Shown here piece by piece: positions 43,488 to 51,696 of a stretch of DNA of 64,000 nucleotides; the first letter of the stretch is position 1, and every line of letters starts with the position of its first letter. The notes beneath the pieces are model-generated. The model was not told the origin of the DNA. It did not search any database and saw only the letters and a program-made list of their open reading frames with translations. The DNA is taken from the NCBI RefSeq assembly GCF_036488675.1, contig NZ_CP133152.1:434001-498000 (forward strand), read 5' to 3'. The position numbers and the translations under genes were made by a program. Source of the stretch: Sinorhizobium chiapasense (GTDB lineage: Bacteria; Pseudomonadota; Alphaproteobacteria; Rhizobiales; Rhizobiaceae).

Positions 43488-45311
43488 CTACACCGGCCGT
43501 ACACCGGCCAAAGTTGCCTGGTTTCTGGCCTGGCCATTTGACTGCAAGCTCAAAGCGAAGGTCACGAGCGCGATCAACGAGAACATAGATTTGGATACCA
43601 AGCTAACCAGAAATATCGTTCGATAGGCAGGTTCGATCAGGATGCTCGTCTCAAGCAGAATATAAATCACGATGAATATTGCTGCGAAGCAATAAAGGGG
43701 GAGCCTGAGGCCTTCAGATCTTCCCTCGTTCTCGGTAACGCAATCCGTTATCACACAGATGCCGACGCCATACATTGCCGGAATAAGAGAGCAGATTGCG
43801 TAATACCCCGTCAGCACAAGAATTCCTCCTTGGCCGATGCGTAAAAGCGCAGTCACGCTGTCATATCTCCACTGATACAAAATGACCCAAATGATGGCTG
43901 TCGCGAAGGCGCAAGTCATCGCAGCGAAGACGACGCCGCCATACTGGGAAAGTGGGAAACTCCGAATATCCGAGAAGGGTACCCATGAACCCTGATCTAT
44001 CTTGTGGGTTCGTATGAAAAGGGCGCAAATCCCGGCCGCGAGGAAGCTCGTAAAGAGTGACGCTGATGTGAAGAAAGCCTCTGCGAACGGCCCTACGCTC
44101 AAAGCGCTGGGCAAGAAGACAGCATGTATTTTGTGATATGCGGTTAGCAGCATCACGCAGCCTACAAACGCGGTGAAGGTCGACAGCAAGGCTGCATTGT
44201 TCCATGGCCGAGGCTTGCTGCGGCTCTTTCGTACGAGCAACAGCAGCTCTCTCAGCACGACGTCGAGCGACCGGGATCCTTGATCGGGATGCAGATATGC
44301 CTTCATCACTCTCGAGTCGTTGAGAGCGATGATAGCAAAGAGGGCACTCAATCTGCGGTTGGATATGCCGATTTCCGTTGCTTTCGCGCGCCACAAATCC
44401 GCAAGCGTCAGATAGGACCGAATATCCTCATGCTGCAAGGAGGCAAAAGACGACGCCGGATTGGCGAGAATTTCGGCGGAAATGGATTGAATTCTTTGCG
44501 AATCGCCGTCCCTGATCGGGACTTCTGGTGAAGTGTTGCTTTTTTCGAATATGTATCTCACGACAGGTGACGCTAAGGTCTTTGAAACAAGTTCCTTTAC
44601 TTCCTGCTTCAGGCTTTCGGACTTGGGCCTGAGAACATCCAGGACATCGCGGTATTTGTCGAATTCTCCCGCCGACCAAATGTCCTGGCCGTTGATCGTC
44701 CATCTGGCAAACAGTTCCGCGCCCACCGTCCGCCTTGCGACTTTGTCAGCCTCTTCGCGCGAGCAGCCCGCGTAAAGAGCAAGACTTTGAATCTTGCGAA
44801 ACCGTTGGAGGTCCGGCTCATAGCGGGGATCCCTTCCCACATACGCTTCGATCTCGCTCTGGGAGAGCTTGGTGACACGCTCGAAAAACTCATCGGGAAT
44901 GTTGGATACGCTATGGGCCATGCTGCGCAGGGACAGCTCGATCTGGGCGAACAATGGGGTGGACGGGATGACGCCTATCACAATAAGGGCCGCACCAAGC
45001 GGCCATGCCGGTCCTTCAAAACCATCGAGTTTTCCCTCGGCGAGGACGCGTATGATCGGCTGTGATGCGCACATGAAGAAATAGAGGATTTCCAGTGACA
45101 CCGTGTAGATGAGGTAGGCCTTGCGGAAAACGCTCTTCCCGACAATTGCCGGCAGCGAAAGAAGACGTACGAAGTCGAATTCCTCGCCTCTGGGCGGCGT
45201 TATCAGGGACTCAACCCGCTTCCTTGAATGAAAGGCGATAGTCAAAGCCCCGAACAGGAACGTCAGGCTTGTTGGGTCACGCAACCAGTCGAGCGAAAGC
45301 AACGCGCCCAT
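43488..45311 (-). CDS. Large polytopic membrane protein of unknown function
   Basis: This 607-residue protein has an N-terminal membrane region (about 10-30, 70-90, 105-120), a large soluble helical region (about 125-350) and about seven further hydrophobic segments (about 360-600, such as FTSFLAAGICALFI and FAAIFIVIYILLETSILIEPA). I recognise no family. ATG 45311 is preceded by GAGGAG, unlike GTG 45320. It begins 12 bases after the stop of the small exported-peptide gene, so the two are co-transcribed. As the only integral membrane protein of the cluster, it may be a receptor, transporter or immunity protein for the peptide or the hydrolases. Confidence 0.62.
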   Translation of the reverse strand: MGALLSLDWLRDPTSLTFLFGALTIAFHSRKRVESLITPPRGEEFDFVRLLSLPAIVGKSVFRKAYLIYTVSLEILYFFMCASQPIIRVLAEGKLDGFEGPAWPLGAALIVIGVIPSTPLFAQIELSLRSMAHSVSNIPDEFFERVTKLSQSEIEAYVGRDPRYEPDLQRFRKIQSLALYAGCSREEADKVARRTVGAELFARWTINGQDIWSAGEFDKYRDVLDVLRPKSESLKQEVKELVSKTLASPVVRYIFEKSNTSPEVPIRDGDSQRIQSISAEILANPASSFASLQHEDIRSYLTLADLWRAKATEIGISNRRLSALFAIIALNDSRVMKAYLHPDQGSRSLDVVLRELLLLVRKSRSKPRPWNNAALLSTFTAFVGCVMLLTAYHKIHAVFLPSALSVGPFAEAFFTSASLFTSFLAAGICALFIRTHKIDQGSWVPFSDIRSFPLSQYGGVVFAAMTCAFATAIIWVILYQWRYDSVTALLRIGQGGILVLTGYYAICSLIPAMYGVGICVITDCVTENEGRSEGLRLPLYCFAAIFIVIYILLETSILIEPAYRTIFLVSLVSKSMFSLIALVTFALSLQSNGQARNQATLAGVRPV

Positions 45312-45323
45312 GGTGTGCACTCC

Positions 45324-45440
45324 TCAGCATCGATTGATTTGCGGGTTACATTGTGCGTTCGCGTCCCACGATGCAGCAGGAACCAGCCCGCATGCTATGG
45401 CGGCCGTCAAAAGCAGGCTCAGAAGGAATTTCTTTCGCAT
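45324..45440 (-). CDS. 38-residue exported or lipidated peptide
   Basis: The frame starts MRKKFLLSLLLTAAIACG and ends QCNPQINRC before TGA. The basic start plus hydrophobic core is a classic signal peptide. Cleavage after DANA would release QCNPQINRC, a nine-residue peptide with cysteines at positions 2 and 9. Alternatively the Cys in AIAC is a lipobox cysteine, giving a 22-residue lipopeptide. GGAG lies upstream of the ATG, and the membrane protein gene follows after 12 bases. A TGTTACA operator-like site lies 150 bp upstream. It could be a pheromone, a toxin or simply a small lipoprotein. Confidence 0.55.
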   Translation of the reverse strand: MRKKFLLSLLLTAAIACGLVPAASWDANAQCNPQINRC

Positions 45441-45589
45441 GGCCAGCTCCACGAACAGGATCTCGCGGCACATTTCAGGCGTGAGATGGTTGAGTTTCGA
45501 TACAAAGCCACCCTGGGAAAGAATAATCGTCTTCTGATGCGGAGGCGGCCTGTAGATATTACATGATAGCGCGCGTTGATCGCCGCACC

Positions 45590-45605
45590 TGTTACATTTG
45601 TTACA
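45590..45605. promoter_or_regulatory. TGTTACA operator-like site upstream of the peptide gene
   Basis: TGTTACATTTGTTACA differs by two bases from the site TGTTACATCTGTAACA at 51487-51502, upstream of the first gene of the cluster. One regulator could control both transcripts. Confidence 0.5.
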
Positions 45606-45723
45606 CTATGGCTTCTTCGGCTGTCATCAATCCAAGTATCGTTTTCGTGATGCGAGCTTGCGAAGCGGCGAACTGCATCGGCGAGCCGATGGCGGCCCCT
45701 TCCACTGACATTATGGGCAGAGG

Positions 45724-45744
45724 CGGCTCCCTCGTCGGGAGCCG
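45724..45744 (-). terminator. Hairpin after the SGNH-caspase gene
   Basis: CGGCTCCC-TCGTC-GGGAGCCG forms an 8-bp stem 44 bp after the stop. There is no T-run, so it may be a transcript-end or processing structure rather than a strong intrinsic terminator. Confidence 0.4.
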
Positions 45745-45787
45745 ACTGGGCACCCCTGCATCCTTTCAGCGACCTGCTCGGAGATGA

Positions 45788-47707
45788 TCAGATCGCAAAG
45801 GGCGTCTGCGCATCGTAAATCGGGTTCCTCGGTCCGACCTGCCAGTGGTTGGGGGTTTGATCGGGTGGCAATTTCATCATGATGGCCCGGTGGAAGGCGG
45901 CATAGTCGCGATTGAAGCGGCCATGGTTCCAGGTGGAGATCAACGCAGCGGTAAAGGCGCCATTGCCGATCCCGTCAAGCGAGACCTGATTGTCCTGACA
46001 TCCGGAAATCAGGCGGACGCTGCACGAGATTGGAGACGTGATCTCGCGGGTCAGATTGCGTCCTTCGCCAAGTGACATGGACGCGCCCAGCCGTGCATAG
46101 AAGTCGCGGTTCTGGCGGAACGTCCGCGTGGCGACATCGATGGGCATAGCGCGTGGTATTCCCGCGGCTACCGCGTGACCGTTCGCCAATGCATGTCCGT
46201 CGGCGACGGTGGCGCGCACCACGGTGCCGCTATGACAACTGTCCGAAACGACCAGCACGCGGACGCCCGCACTGAATTTGGACCAGAGGCCATAGAGCTC
46301 GTCATCGACAAGCTGGCCGTCATAGAGGCACCAGGTTTCGTCGGTGGAATCGTCTTCATCGTTGTTGAAATCCGGGAGCTGCCCGCCGTGACCCGAATAG
46401 CTGATGAAGAAGATATCGCCCTCCTTGAGATCCCTTGCGGCTTTCTTGACCTCGCTGATGACGTTTTGCCGCGTCGCCTCCTTGGTGAGGAGCGACTTGG
46501 TCTCGTATCCGAGACCGTCGGCGATTTCCTGCATGTCGCTCGCGTCGAATTCGCATGCGCGCAGCGGTCCTTCCCAGCCCGCATAGTGAGTGGCGCTGAC
46601 CATATTCAGGCCAATGTGGAGCGACATTCCGGACGGCCCGTCGGTTGCCCGCGAACTCGTGGCCGCCGGGCGGGAAGGCGTTTCGAGGGCCGCTGTTGCG
46701 GCGGATGGTGCCTTGGCTCTCCCGGCGCGCGCCTTGCTTGCTTTGTGCTCGACCTCGCGCGCCTTCGAGGCGAACTGTTCGATCAGAGCCGAGAATTTTT
46801 GTGCCACCTTGGCATAGCCGTTGTCCGTCGGATGCAACTCGTCGAACCACTCTGTTGCGTTCACCGTGTTGCGGCAATTGATGTAGTTCAGCCGCGCCGA
46901 TGAGCTTTGCAGCAGCGCCAGGCGTTCATTGAAGCGATCGATCATGACGCGTGCAATCGCTCGCTGGAAATCCGGGTCCTTGATACCTCGCGATTCCATC
47001 GGCTTGCCAAGCCATGTTCCTTTTGCCGGGATCGTGTAGTCGTAACCGTGGCAAAGGATCTGCACTTTCGGAAATGCCTTGGCGACCTGCCGAACGAGCT
47101 TGCCGTACATGCCGATTGCATCGTCCAGCATGGTCTCGAACGAGGGCCTGAGATGTCCCTCTGGCGGCAAGGCCGCATCGAAATCGAAGAGATGCGCGGC
47201 GAGGTTGCCGCCCGCCACGACATCATTGCCGCCGCCGCTGAACAGGAAGATGGATGCTCCCGTGTTTTCGATCGCGTCCATGTATTCGGCTTGTCTCAGC
47301 ATGTTCGACAGCGTGTCGCCAGCGGCGTCCAGGCTGAAGATTGCATAGCGCTTCGTCAATTGGTCGATTACGTCCATCAGACGGAAGGGATACTGAAACC
47401 AGCTGTCGCCCTCGGAGACGATGATCGGCCCCTGGTAGTCTCCGCTGCCGATGCGATTGTGGAAGGCGGCCTGGCGGCGAAGGCGCGAGATGAAGTTCGC
47501 GCTGTTTAGAAGTGCGGCGCTGCGGGCCCGTCCTTCCGGCGTCGCGGGCACGGTGACCAGCTCGCGATTGATCTCGAGCACCGGGTTAAAGGGCCCCGAC
47601 TTCTCGTCATCCACGAGGAAGTATTTCTGAAGCTCCTGCTCGCTCAAGCTGGGATCAGCAAGCTTCCTGTTCAGTTCCTCCAAAGATATTTTGCTGCTTG
47701 ATGTCAT
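45788..47707 (-). CDS. SGNH hydrolase-metacaspase fusion
   Basis: In this 639-residue protein residues about 92-310 are an SGNH/GDSL hydrolase: SEGDSWFQYP (Ser102), SGGGNDVV (158-164) and DELHPTDNGY (Asp289, His292). After an Ala/Lys-rich linker (about 313-360) comes a caspase-type peptidase C14 domain (about 361-639): FFISYSGHGG (His440) and VVSDSCHSG (Cys491) form the expected His-Cys pair. A metacaspase would cut after Arg or Lys; the SGNH half would hydrolyse an ester. There is no signal peptide. GGGAGGAC lies five bases before ATG 47707, which was chosen over 47740. The gene overlaps the papain-like gene by 53 bases. Confidence 0.82.
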   Translation of the reverse strand: MTSSSKISLEELNRKLADPSLSEQELQKYFLVDDEKSGPFNPVLEINRELVTVPATPEGRARSAALLNSANFISRLRRQAAFHNRIGSGDYQGPIIVSEGDSWFQYPFRLMDVIDQLTKRYAIFSLDAAGDTLSNMLRQAEYMDAIENTGASIFLFSGGGNDVVAGGNLAAHLFDFDAALPPEGHLRPSFETMLDDAIGMYGKLVRQVAKAFPKVQILCHGYDYTIPAKGTWLGKPMESRGIKDPDFQRAIARVMIDRFNERLALLQSSSARLNYINCRNTVNATEWFDELHPTDNGYAKVAQKFSALIEQFASKAREVEHKASKARAGRAKAPSAATAALETPSRPAATSSRATDGPSGMSLHIGLNMVSATHYAGWEGPLRACEFDASDMQEIADGLGYETKSLLTKEATRQNVISEVKKAARDLKEGDIFFISYSGHGGQLPDFNNDEDDSTDETWCLYDGQLVDDELYGLWSKFSAGVRVLVVSDSCHSGTVVRATVADGHALANGHAVAAGIPRAMPIDVATRTFRQNRDFYARLGASMSLGEGRNLTREITSPISCSVRLISGCQDNQVSLDGIGNGAFTAALISTWNHGRFNRDYAAFHRAIMMKLPPDQTPNHWQVGPRNPIYDAQTPFAI

Positions 47708-49703
47708 AACGCGTCCTCCCTCTTTGCCGGTCGGGAGCATCCGACACGGGCGCGATGCGGTTGAGTATCTGGGCGAGCAGGTCGGTCTTCAGCTGAAGAT
47801 CTTCTTGCTGGAGCAATTCTCCGAGACGGGGCGGGATCGAGATTTCGTTGATCTGGATCTTCGAGAAGGCGGGGTGATCTTTCCAGATCTCGACGATCCG
47901 CGTATTGCGAAGCGACTTGCCAATGAAGACCGTCGGCGGGCCGCTCGAGCGATCGGAGAAGGCTTTCTCTATGAGATCGAGTACGGATTTGGAGTACATG
48001 CCGACTGTCAGCCTTCCATCCGTAGCGGAATCAGGGACGTGGAGTGCGACAGCTCGCGCACTGGTTTGGTCTGTGGACAACAGCGCCGATATCAGCTGCG
48101 TGAAACCGTCAGCAAAGTCCTTTGCGCCAATGGTCGGCGTAATGAAGTCGAGGCTGGCGAGACGCCTGGCGAGCAGACGGAACGACGCGACGCGATCACG
48201 TCTCCATCTCTCGATGAGGTCGCGAAAGAGAAGGACGCCGGCACCGTCGCAAATAATGTGCAGGGAATATTGATCCAGCGACAACAGGCACGCCAGAACA
48301 TGATCGACCGGACCGTTCCTTGCCGCCGACTTCCTGCTGGCCGACTCGACGTCCCGCCAGAACGACCGGCCGATCCCATGTGCAAGGTCCTCGATCAGGT
48401 GGTCCAGCCGATCGCTGCGGACGTCGATCTGCTTTGTGGCTTCCGTGAAAAGACCGGAGAGGACGGCTGTGGTCTGGTCGACGAAGTCGTTGCACCAGGC
48501 GATCGTCAGCGGGTAGAGGCCGTGCTGTTTTATCGCATTCTTTTCTCGCGCGATCTGCTGGGCGGTCGGGCCGAGCCCTAGCAGACTGCCGCCGAACCGC
48601 AGGAGAATTCCGCGGTAGCCACGATTTGCCGGGCCGTTCTCCGGCTCCCAGACCGGCGCGACGGGTTCATCGTCCTGGCTATCCCGACTGAGGAACCTGA
48701 CGGTCTCGTCGAATGTCTTGGCGGTGTACGGATAAGGCGCCCTTTTGACTTCTTCCCCATCGTCAAGGTGGATGAGGTGGCCGAGCACCTCGTAACCCAG
48801 CACACCGGCAACGCGGGCAGGCTTGCGAGTAAAAAAGATGCCCTGTTCTCCGATTGAGAGGTCGAAGGCGCCGGGGGTGGAAACGCCTAGCCGAAGTACC
48901 CAGCCATCGAAGATGTTGTCGGCCCAGCCCTGGTAGGACCAGTGGCCCAATCCGTTGCAGCCAAGATAGCCGCCCCACTCCGTCCCCCACGAATTCAGCA
49001 CTAGAAAACCGGTGCTATCGTAGCCGACGACGACAAAGGCATGGCCGCCCCCGTCTCCGGTCGACTGTATGATCTTGCCCTCATTCGCGCGCACCGCTTC
49101 GATATTCCAGCCGCCGTGCGTCGCGGCGGAAACAAGGACGGGGCCAACTTCGTTCAGCGCTGCGTGATAGTCGTTGAGGCTCGGCCGCAGGCGATAATAG
49201 GCGCCCAACGACACTTCGCGTGCCGCCTTGGCACGCCTTACGTTCAGCGTCCCGCAGGAATTGCCTGGTTCGTACTTCCAGAGATCGTCGGAGCAAACGC
49301 CATGGTGGTAAAAGCCCTTGATGACCTCCCGAAGAGAAAGACCCTCATTGCCGTCAGCTGCTTCGCGCAGTCGAGCCATCTCGTAAAGCATGCGCGCGCT
49401 AACAGGCATGTTGGCAGCCGCATCCTGGCAATTGAGCACTCTCTGGAGATCGATGAGACTGGCGAGCGCCTGGGCGCTGCACGTGCCCTCCGCGCCCTGG
49501 TTTCGCGGCAGCCAGTATAGAGGTTCGGCGCTTTTCAGTGCATCAAGGACGAGTTCTGCCGGCGACAGTGCCGGAAGGAGCGGGCGAAGGTTCGGCGTGT
49601 AGATCTGATCGCGCAAATCTGTCGGATCGCGCGGAACATTGCGCACCATCTCCTGCCGCTTGCGAGAAAAGACCTGCATGGTAATAAGCGCCCAAAACGC
49701 CAT
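47655..49703 (-). CDS. Papain-like (C1A) cysteine peptidase with C-terminal extension
   Basis: In this 682-residue protein residues about 60-270 form a papain fold: NQGAEGTCSAQALAS (Cys75), GGGHAFVVVGYD (His221) and VLNSWGTEWGG (Asn237), the complete triad. The 400-residue C-terminal part is unrecognised; SLHIICDGAGVLLFRDL looks like a Rossmann-type strand-turn. No pro-domain or signal peptide is obvious. Its start is uncertain, since no ribosome binding site was seen for 49703 and Met9 is possible. It overlaps the SGNH-caspase gene by 53 bases, so the two peptidases are made together. Confidence 0.78.
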   Translation of the reverse strand: MAFWALITMQVFSRKRQEMVRNVPRDPTDLRDQIYTPNLRPLLPALSPAELVLDALKSAEPLYWLPRNQGAEGTCSAQALASLIDLQRVLNCQDAAANMPVSARMLYEMARLREAADGNEGLSLREVIKGFYHHGVCSDDLWKYEPGNSCGTLNVRRAKAAREVSLGAYYRLRPSLNDYHAALNEVGPVLVSAATHGGWNIEAVRANEGKIIQSTGDGGGHAFVVVGYDSTGFLVLNSWGTEWGGYLGCNGLGHWSYQGWADNIFDGWVLRLGVSTPGAFDLSIGEQGIFFTRKPARVAGVLGYEVLGHLIHLDDGEEVKRAPYPYTAKTFDETVRFLSRDSQDDEPVAPVWEPENGPANRGYRGILLRFGGSLLGLGPTAQQIAREKNAIKQHGLYPLTIAWCNDFVDQTTAVLSGLFTEATKQIDVRSDRLDHLIEDLAHGIGRSFWRDVESASRKSAARNGPVDHVLACLLSLDQYSLHIICDGAGVLLFRDLIERWRRDRVASFRLLARRLASLDFITPTIGAKDFADGFTQLISALLSTDQTSARAVALHVPDSATDGRLTVGMYSKSVLDLIEKAFSDRSSGPPTVFIGKSLRNTRIVEIWKDHPAFSKIQINEISIPPRLGELLQQEDLQLKTDLLAQILNRIAPVSDAPDRQRGRTRYDIKQQNIFGGTEQEAC

Positions 49704-49719
49704 GAATAGATTTCTGATC

Positions 49720-49754
49720 GGGTGACGCCCGGCGTGGAATGCCGGGCGTCACCC
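49720..49754 (-). terminator. 14-bp perfect stem-loop between the GH19 and papain genes
   Basis: GGGTGACGCCCGGC, a 7-base loop, then GCCGGGCGTCACCC. It fills the 58-bp gap. There is no T-run, so it is more likely an intercistronic stability or attenuation structure than a full stop. Confidence 0.5.
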
Positions 49755-49761
49755 TCATGAA

Positions 49762-50709
49762 CTATGCGGCGCGGGGTTCCGCTTCCTCACTGCCTTCGAG
49801 GTACTCGGCGTCTGGGTCAGCAAGCTGCCGGCGGCGAGACAGGTCGTCGGAGTTCGAAAGGGCAAAGTAAACGTCCGCAATCAGTTCAGATATCTTGGAG
49901 GGATCGAGCTTGTTGTTGCTCACGAACCCGGTCACGATCTCGGCGGTCATCTGCAATATCGGATCCGGCTGTGCCGCGTCATTGTCCATCGTCCCGACAG
50001 GGAGCAACGGAGCCCTGGGTGTCTCCGTGAATTCCGAGTCGCCGTCATAATGGGCTGCGGCGATCGGGAACGCCGAACGCGCGCCGATCCCTGGCACAAG
50101 TTCTGGCGCTAAGGCAGCCTCCAGCCCGCCTCTGACGGGCACAACGAGCCTGAGGGCTCCAAGAAACCTTCCGTGATACCGCGCGATCGCTTCCGCAATC
50201 CCCGGTTCGTACCCGTTGATGATGGCGCGCGCTCCAACAGGGTCGTTTACGTTGTGCTTGAAGTATCGCGCCAAGCTATGCCGACCGCGGCTGTCGCCTC
50301 GAAACCAACCTTCCCCCATGCCAATAAACATGATGGCAGCTGCATAGTCCGGCCGCAGAGCCAGATCGGGGTTGCCGACCAGATTGTCGCCGACATGCTC
50401 TCCGGCGCTGCGATAGTTATCCCGCCAGGTTAACTGGACATATCCACGCCCGTAGTAGGGATAGTAACGAAGGTTGCGCCGTCGCCAGGCTTCGGAGAGC
50501 CAATATGCCTCCTTTACCGGCGTCATCTGTCGGGCCGTTTCGTGGAATGTCGTGGCAAGCATATAGGCCAGCCAGCGCGGGTCGCCGTCGGGCAGTCTCT
50601 GCTCCCACTCGTCGAGTATGGCCGACATCCCGTCCACTTGACCTTGAGTCAGCCGGCCTCCGAACATTGGCCGAACCTGATTGAAGAAGAATGTGCGATC
50701 GAATGGCAT
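49762..50709 (-). CDS. GH19-type muralytic enzyme fused to a MucR-like segment
   Basis: In this 315-residue protein residues about 5-190 resemble GH19 chitinases/endolysins: LATTFHETARQMTPV (Glu57 as the likely acid) and YYGRGYVQLTWRDNY (85-99). Residues 251-287 (ILQMTAEIVTGFVSNNKLDP, then ISELIADVYFALSN) match the N-terminal helices of MucR/Ros regulators. The MucR zinc finger is absent. MucR uses this part for oligomerisation, so the enzyme may be tethered or multimerised. It is second in the operon, 22 bases after the Cys-rich secreted protein gene. There is no signal peptide. Confidence 0.76.
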   Translation of the reverse strand: MPFDRTFFFNQVRPMFGGRLTQGQVDGMSAILDEWEQRLPDGDPRWLAYMLATTFHETARQMTPVKEAYWLSEAWRRRNLRYYPYYGRGYVQLTWRDNYRSAGEHVGDNLVGNPDLALRPDYAAAIMFIGMGEGWFRGDSRGRHSLARYFKHNVNDPVGARAIINGYEPGIAEAIARYHGRFLGALRLVVPVRGGLEAALAPELVPGIGARSAFPIAAAHYDGDSEFTETPRAPLLPVGTMDNDAAQPDPILQMTAEIVTGFVSNNKLDPSKISELIADVYFALSNSDDLSRRRQLADPDAEYLEGSEEAEPRAA

Positions 50710-50731
50710 TCGTGCCTCCTATGTTCAAGGC

Positions 50732-51124
50732 TCACTTGAGAGAACAGGACATCGGTGATTGGAATCCGAATGCGTTGAGCGTTGCGCCCAATGTCTCGCG
50801 GTTAATGACAATGGCGGCGGAGGTTGGTTGAAGACCGGGGTTGTTGCCTCGGAGCCGGTCCGAGTAGGCGATGATATGGCCCTGGGAAGAAATGATGCTG
50901 TCGGCTTTCCCTTCCCAGCACCCGCTATATGCACATACCGACATATCTTTGGTGCTGGTATTGACCACACCGCCAGCAGGCGTGAAGTCCTCCGAACTCT
51001 CGCATTTGTCGGAGTTGCAGTGGATTTCGAACTCTCCGTTGCTGCATGAATAGTCGCCCGATGCCGCGAGGGCATCGAGAGGCGAAAGTAATACGATCGT
51101 TGCCGCTAAGTGAACTTTTCGCAT
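50732..51124 (-). CDS. Small exported Cys-rich protein
   Basis: This 130-residue protein has a signal peptide of about 22 residues (KVHLAATIVLLSPLDALA) and a mature part with six cysteines (YSCSNG, IHCNSDKC, VCAYSGC, MSCSLK), probably disulphide-bonded. I know no family. ATG 51124 is preceded by GGGGTGG; a longer start at 51133 is less likely. It is the first gene of the cluster and lies about 360 bp from the TGTTACA palindrome. Confidence 0.65.
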   Translation of the reverse strand: MRKVHLAATIVLLSPLDALAASGDYSCSNGEFEIHCNSDKCESSEDFTPAGGVVNTSTKDMSVCAYSGCWEGKADSIISSQGHIIAYSDRLRGNNPGLQPTSAAIVINRETLGATLNAFGFQSPMSCSLK

Positions 51125-51211
51125 GATGACCACCCCAAAGTGTTGTTTCGCCTTGTTCCAAGTGGTCGCGAGTTCTCTCCCGCGCCATGGACTTCCATGC
51201 GTGTTCGATAG

Positions 51212-51448
51212 TCAGGGTTTAAGCATCGAAAAATCAGCGATTAGGCGCGGGAACAAAATGCATTTCGGCCGAAACGTGCGCCGACTTACATCAAGAGTCA
51301 CGCGGAGCCTGTTCAGCTCCCCGAGCGCTAACCGAACTTTATAAGCTACTAACGACGTGTCTTTGACCGTCGTGTGACCAAATAAATCGCCCAAGTCCTG
51401 GTCCAAGACCCGCTCGGCAGTCACCCAAGTATTGTCAGTATTCTTCAA
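51212..51448 (-). CDS. Doubtful 78-residue ORF
   Basis: It starts at TTG (NTDNTWVTAERVLDQDLGDL) and has no recognised family or clear ribosome binding site. It is listed because it lies directly between the palindrome and the first gene of the cluster and could encode a regulator. Confidence 0.2.
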   Translation of the reverse strand: MKNTDNTWVTAERVLDQDLGDLFGHTTVKDTSLVAYKVRLALGELNRLRVTLDVSRRTFRPKCILFPRLIADFSMLKP

Positions 51449-51486
51449 CGGTAGCTTTCATCATACCGCATAGACGCTCTGACGCT

Positions 51487-51502
51487 TGTTACATCTGTAA
51501 CA
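51487..51502. promoter_or_regulatory. TGTTACA-TC-TGTAACA palindrome, likely operator
   Basis: Perfect 7-bp arms around two bases. It matches 14 of 16 bases of the site at 45590-45605. Confidence 0.55.
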
Positions 51503-51696
51503 TCTCCGATCACGGTTGGCGCGAGCATCGTTTGTTCGAGGCTCGTTTCGCCAGGGGCTATTTTCTCATACCGAAAGGAGAGGGCGGGCCGTGACTATGC
51601 AACTTGTGCGCGGCAATCCGATGCTCTTGCCGCGGAATTTCTGCCAGCAGCCTTAAAGTTCCGGCGCCTGGTTGCGGTTACGGCCCGAGGCCGCAC

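Larger units (their letters stand above)
45441..45787. other. Intergenic region between the peptide and SGNH-caspase genes
   Basis: This 347-bp region is without a credible gene. It contains a hairpin near the 45788 stop (45724-45744) and the TGTTACA site at 45590-45605, so it probably ends one transcript and starts another. Confidence 0.5.
51125..51696. other. Upstream region of the protease cluster
   Basis: This 572-bp region holds a doubtful small ORF (51212-51448) and the TGTTACA palindrome at 51487-51502. I see no strong -35/-10 pair. Confidence 0.4.
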
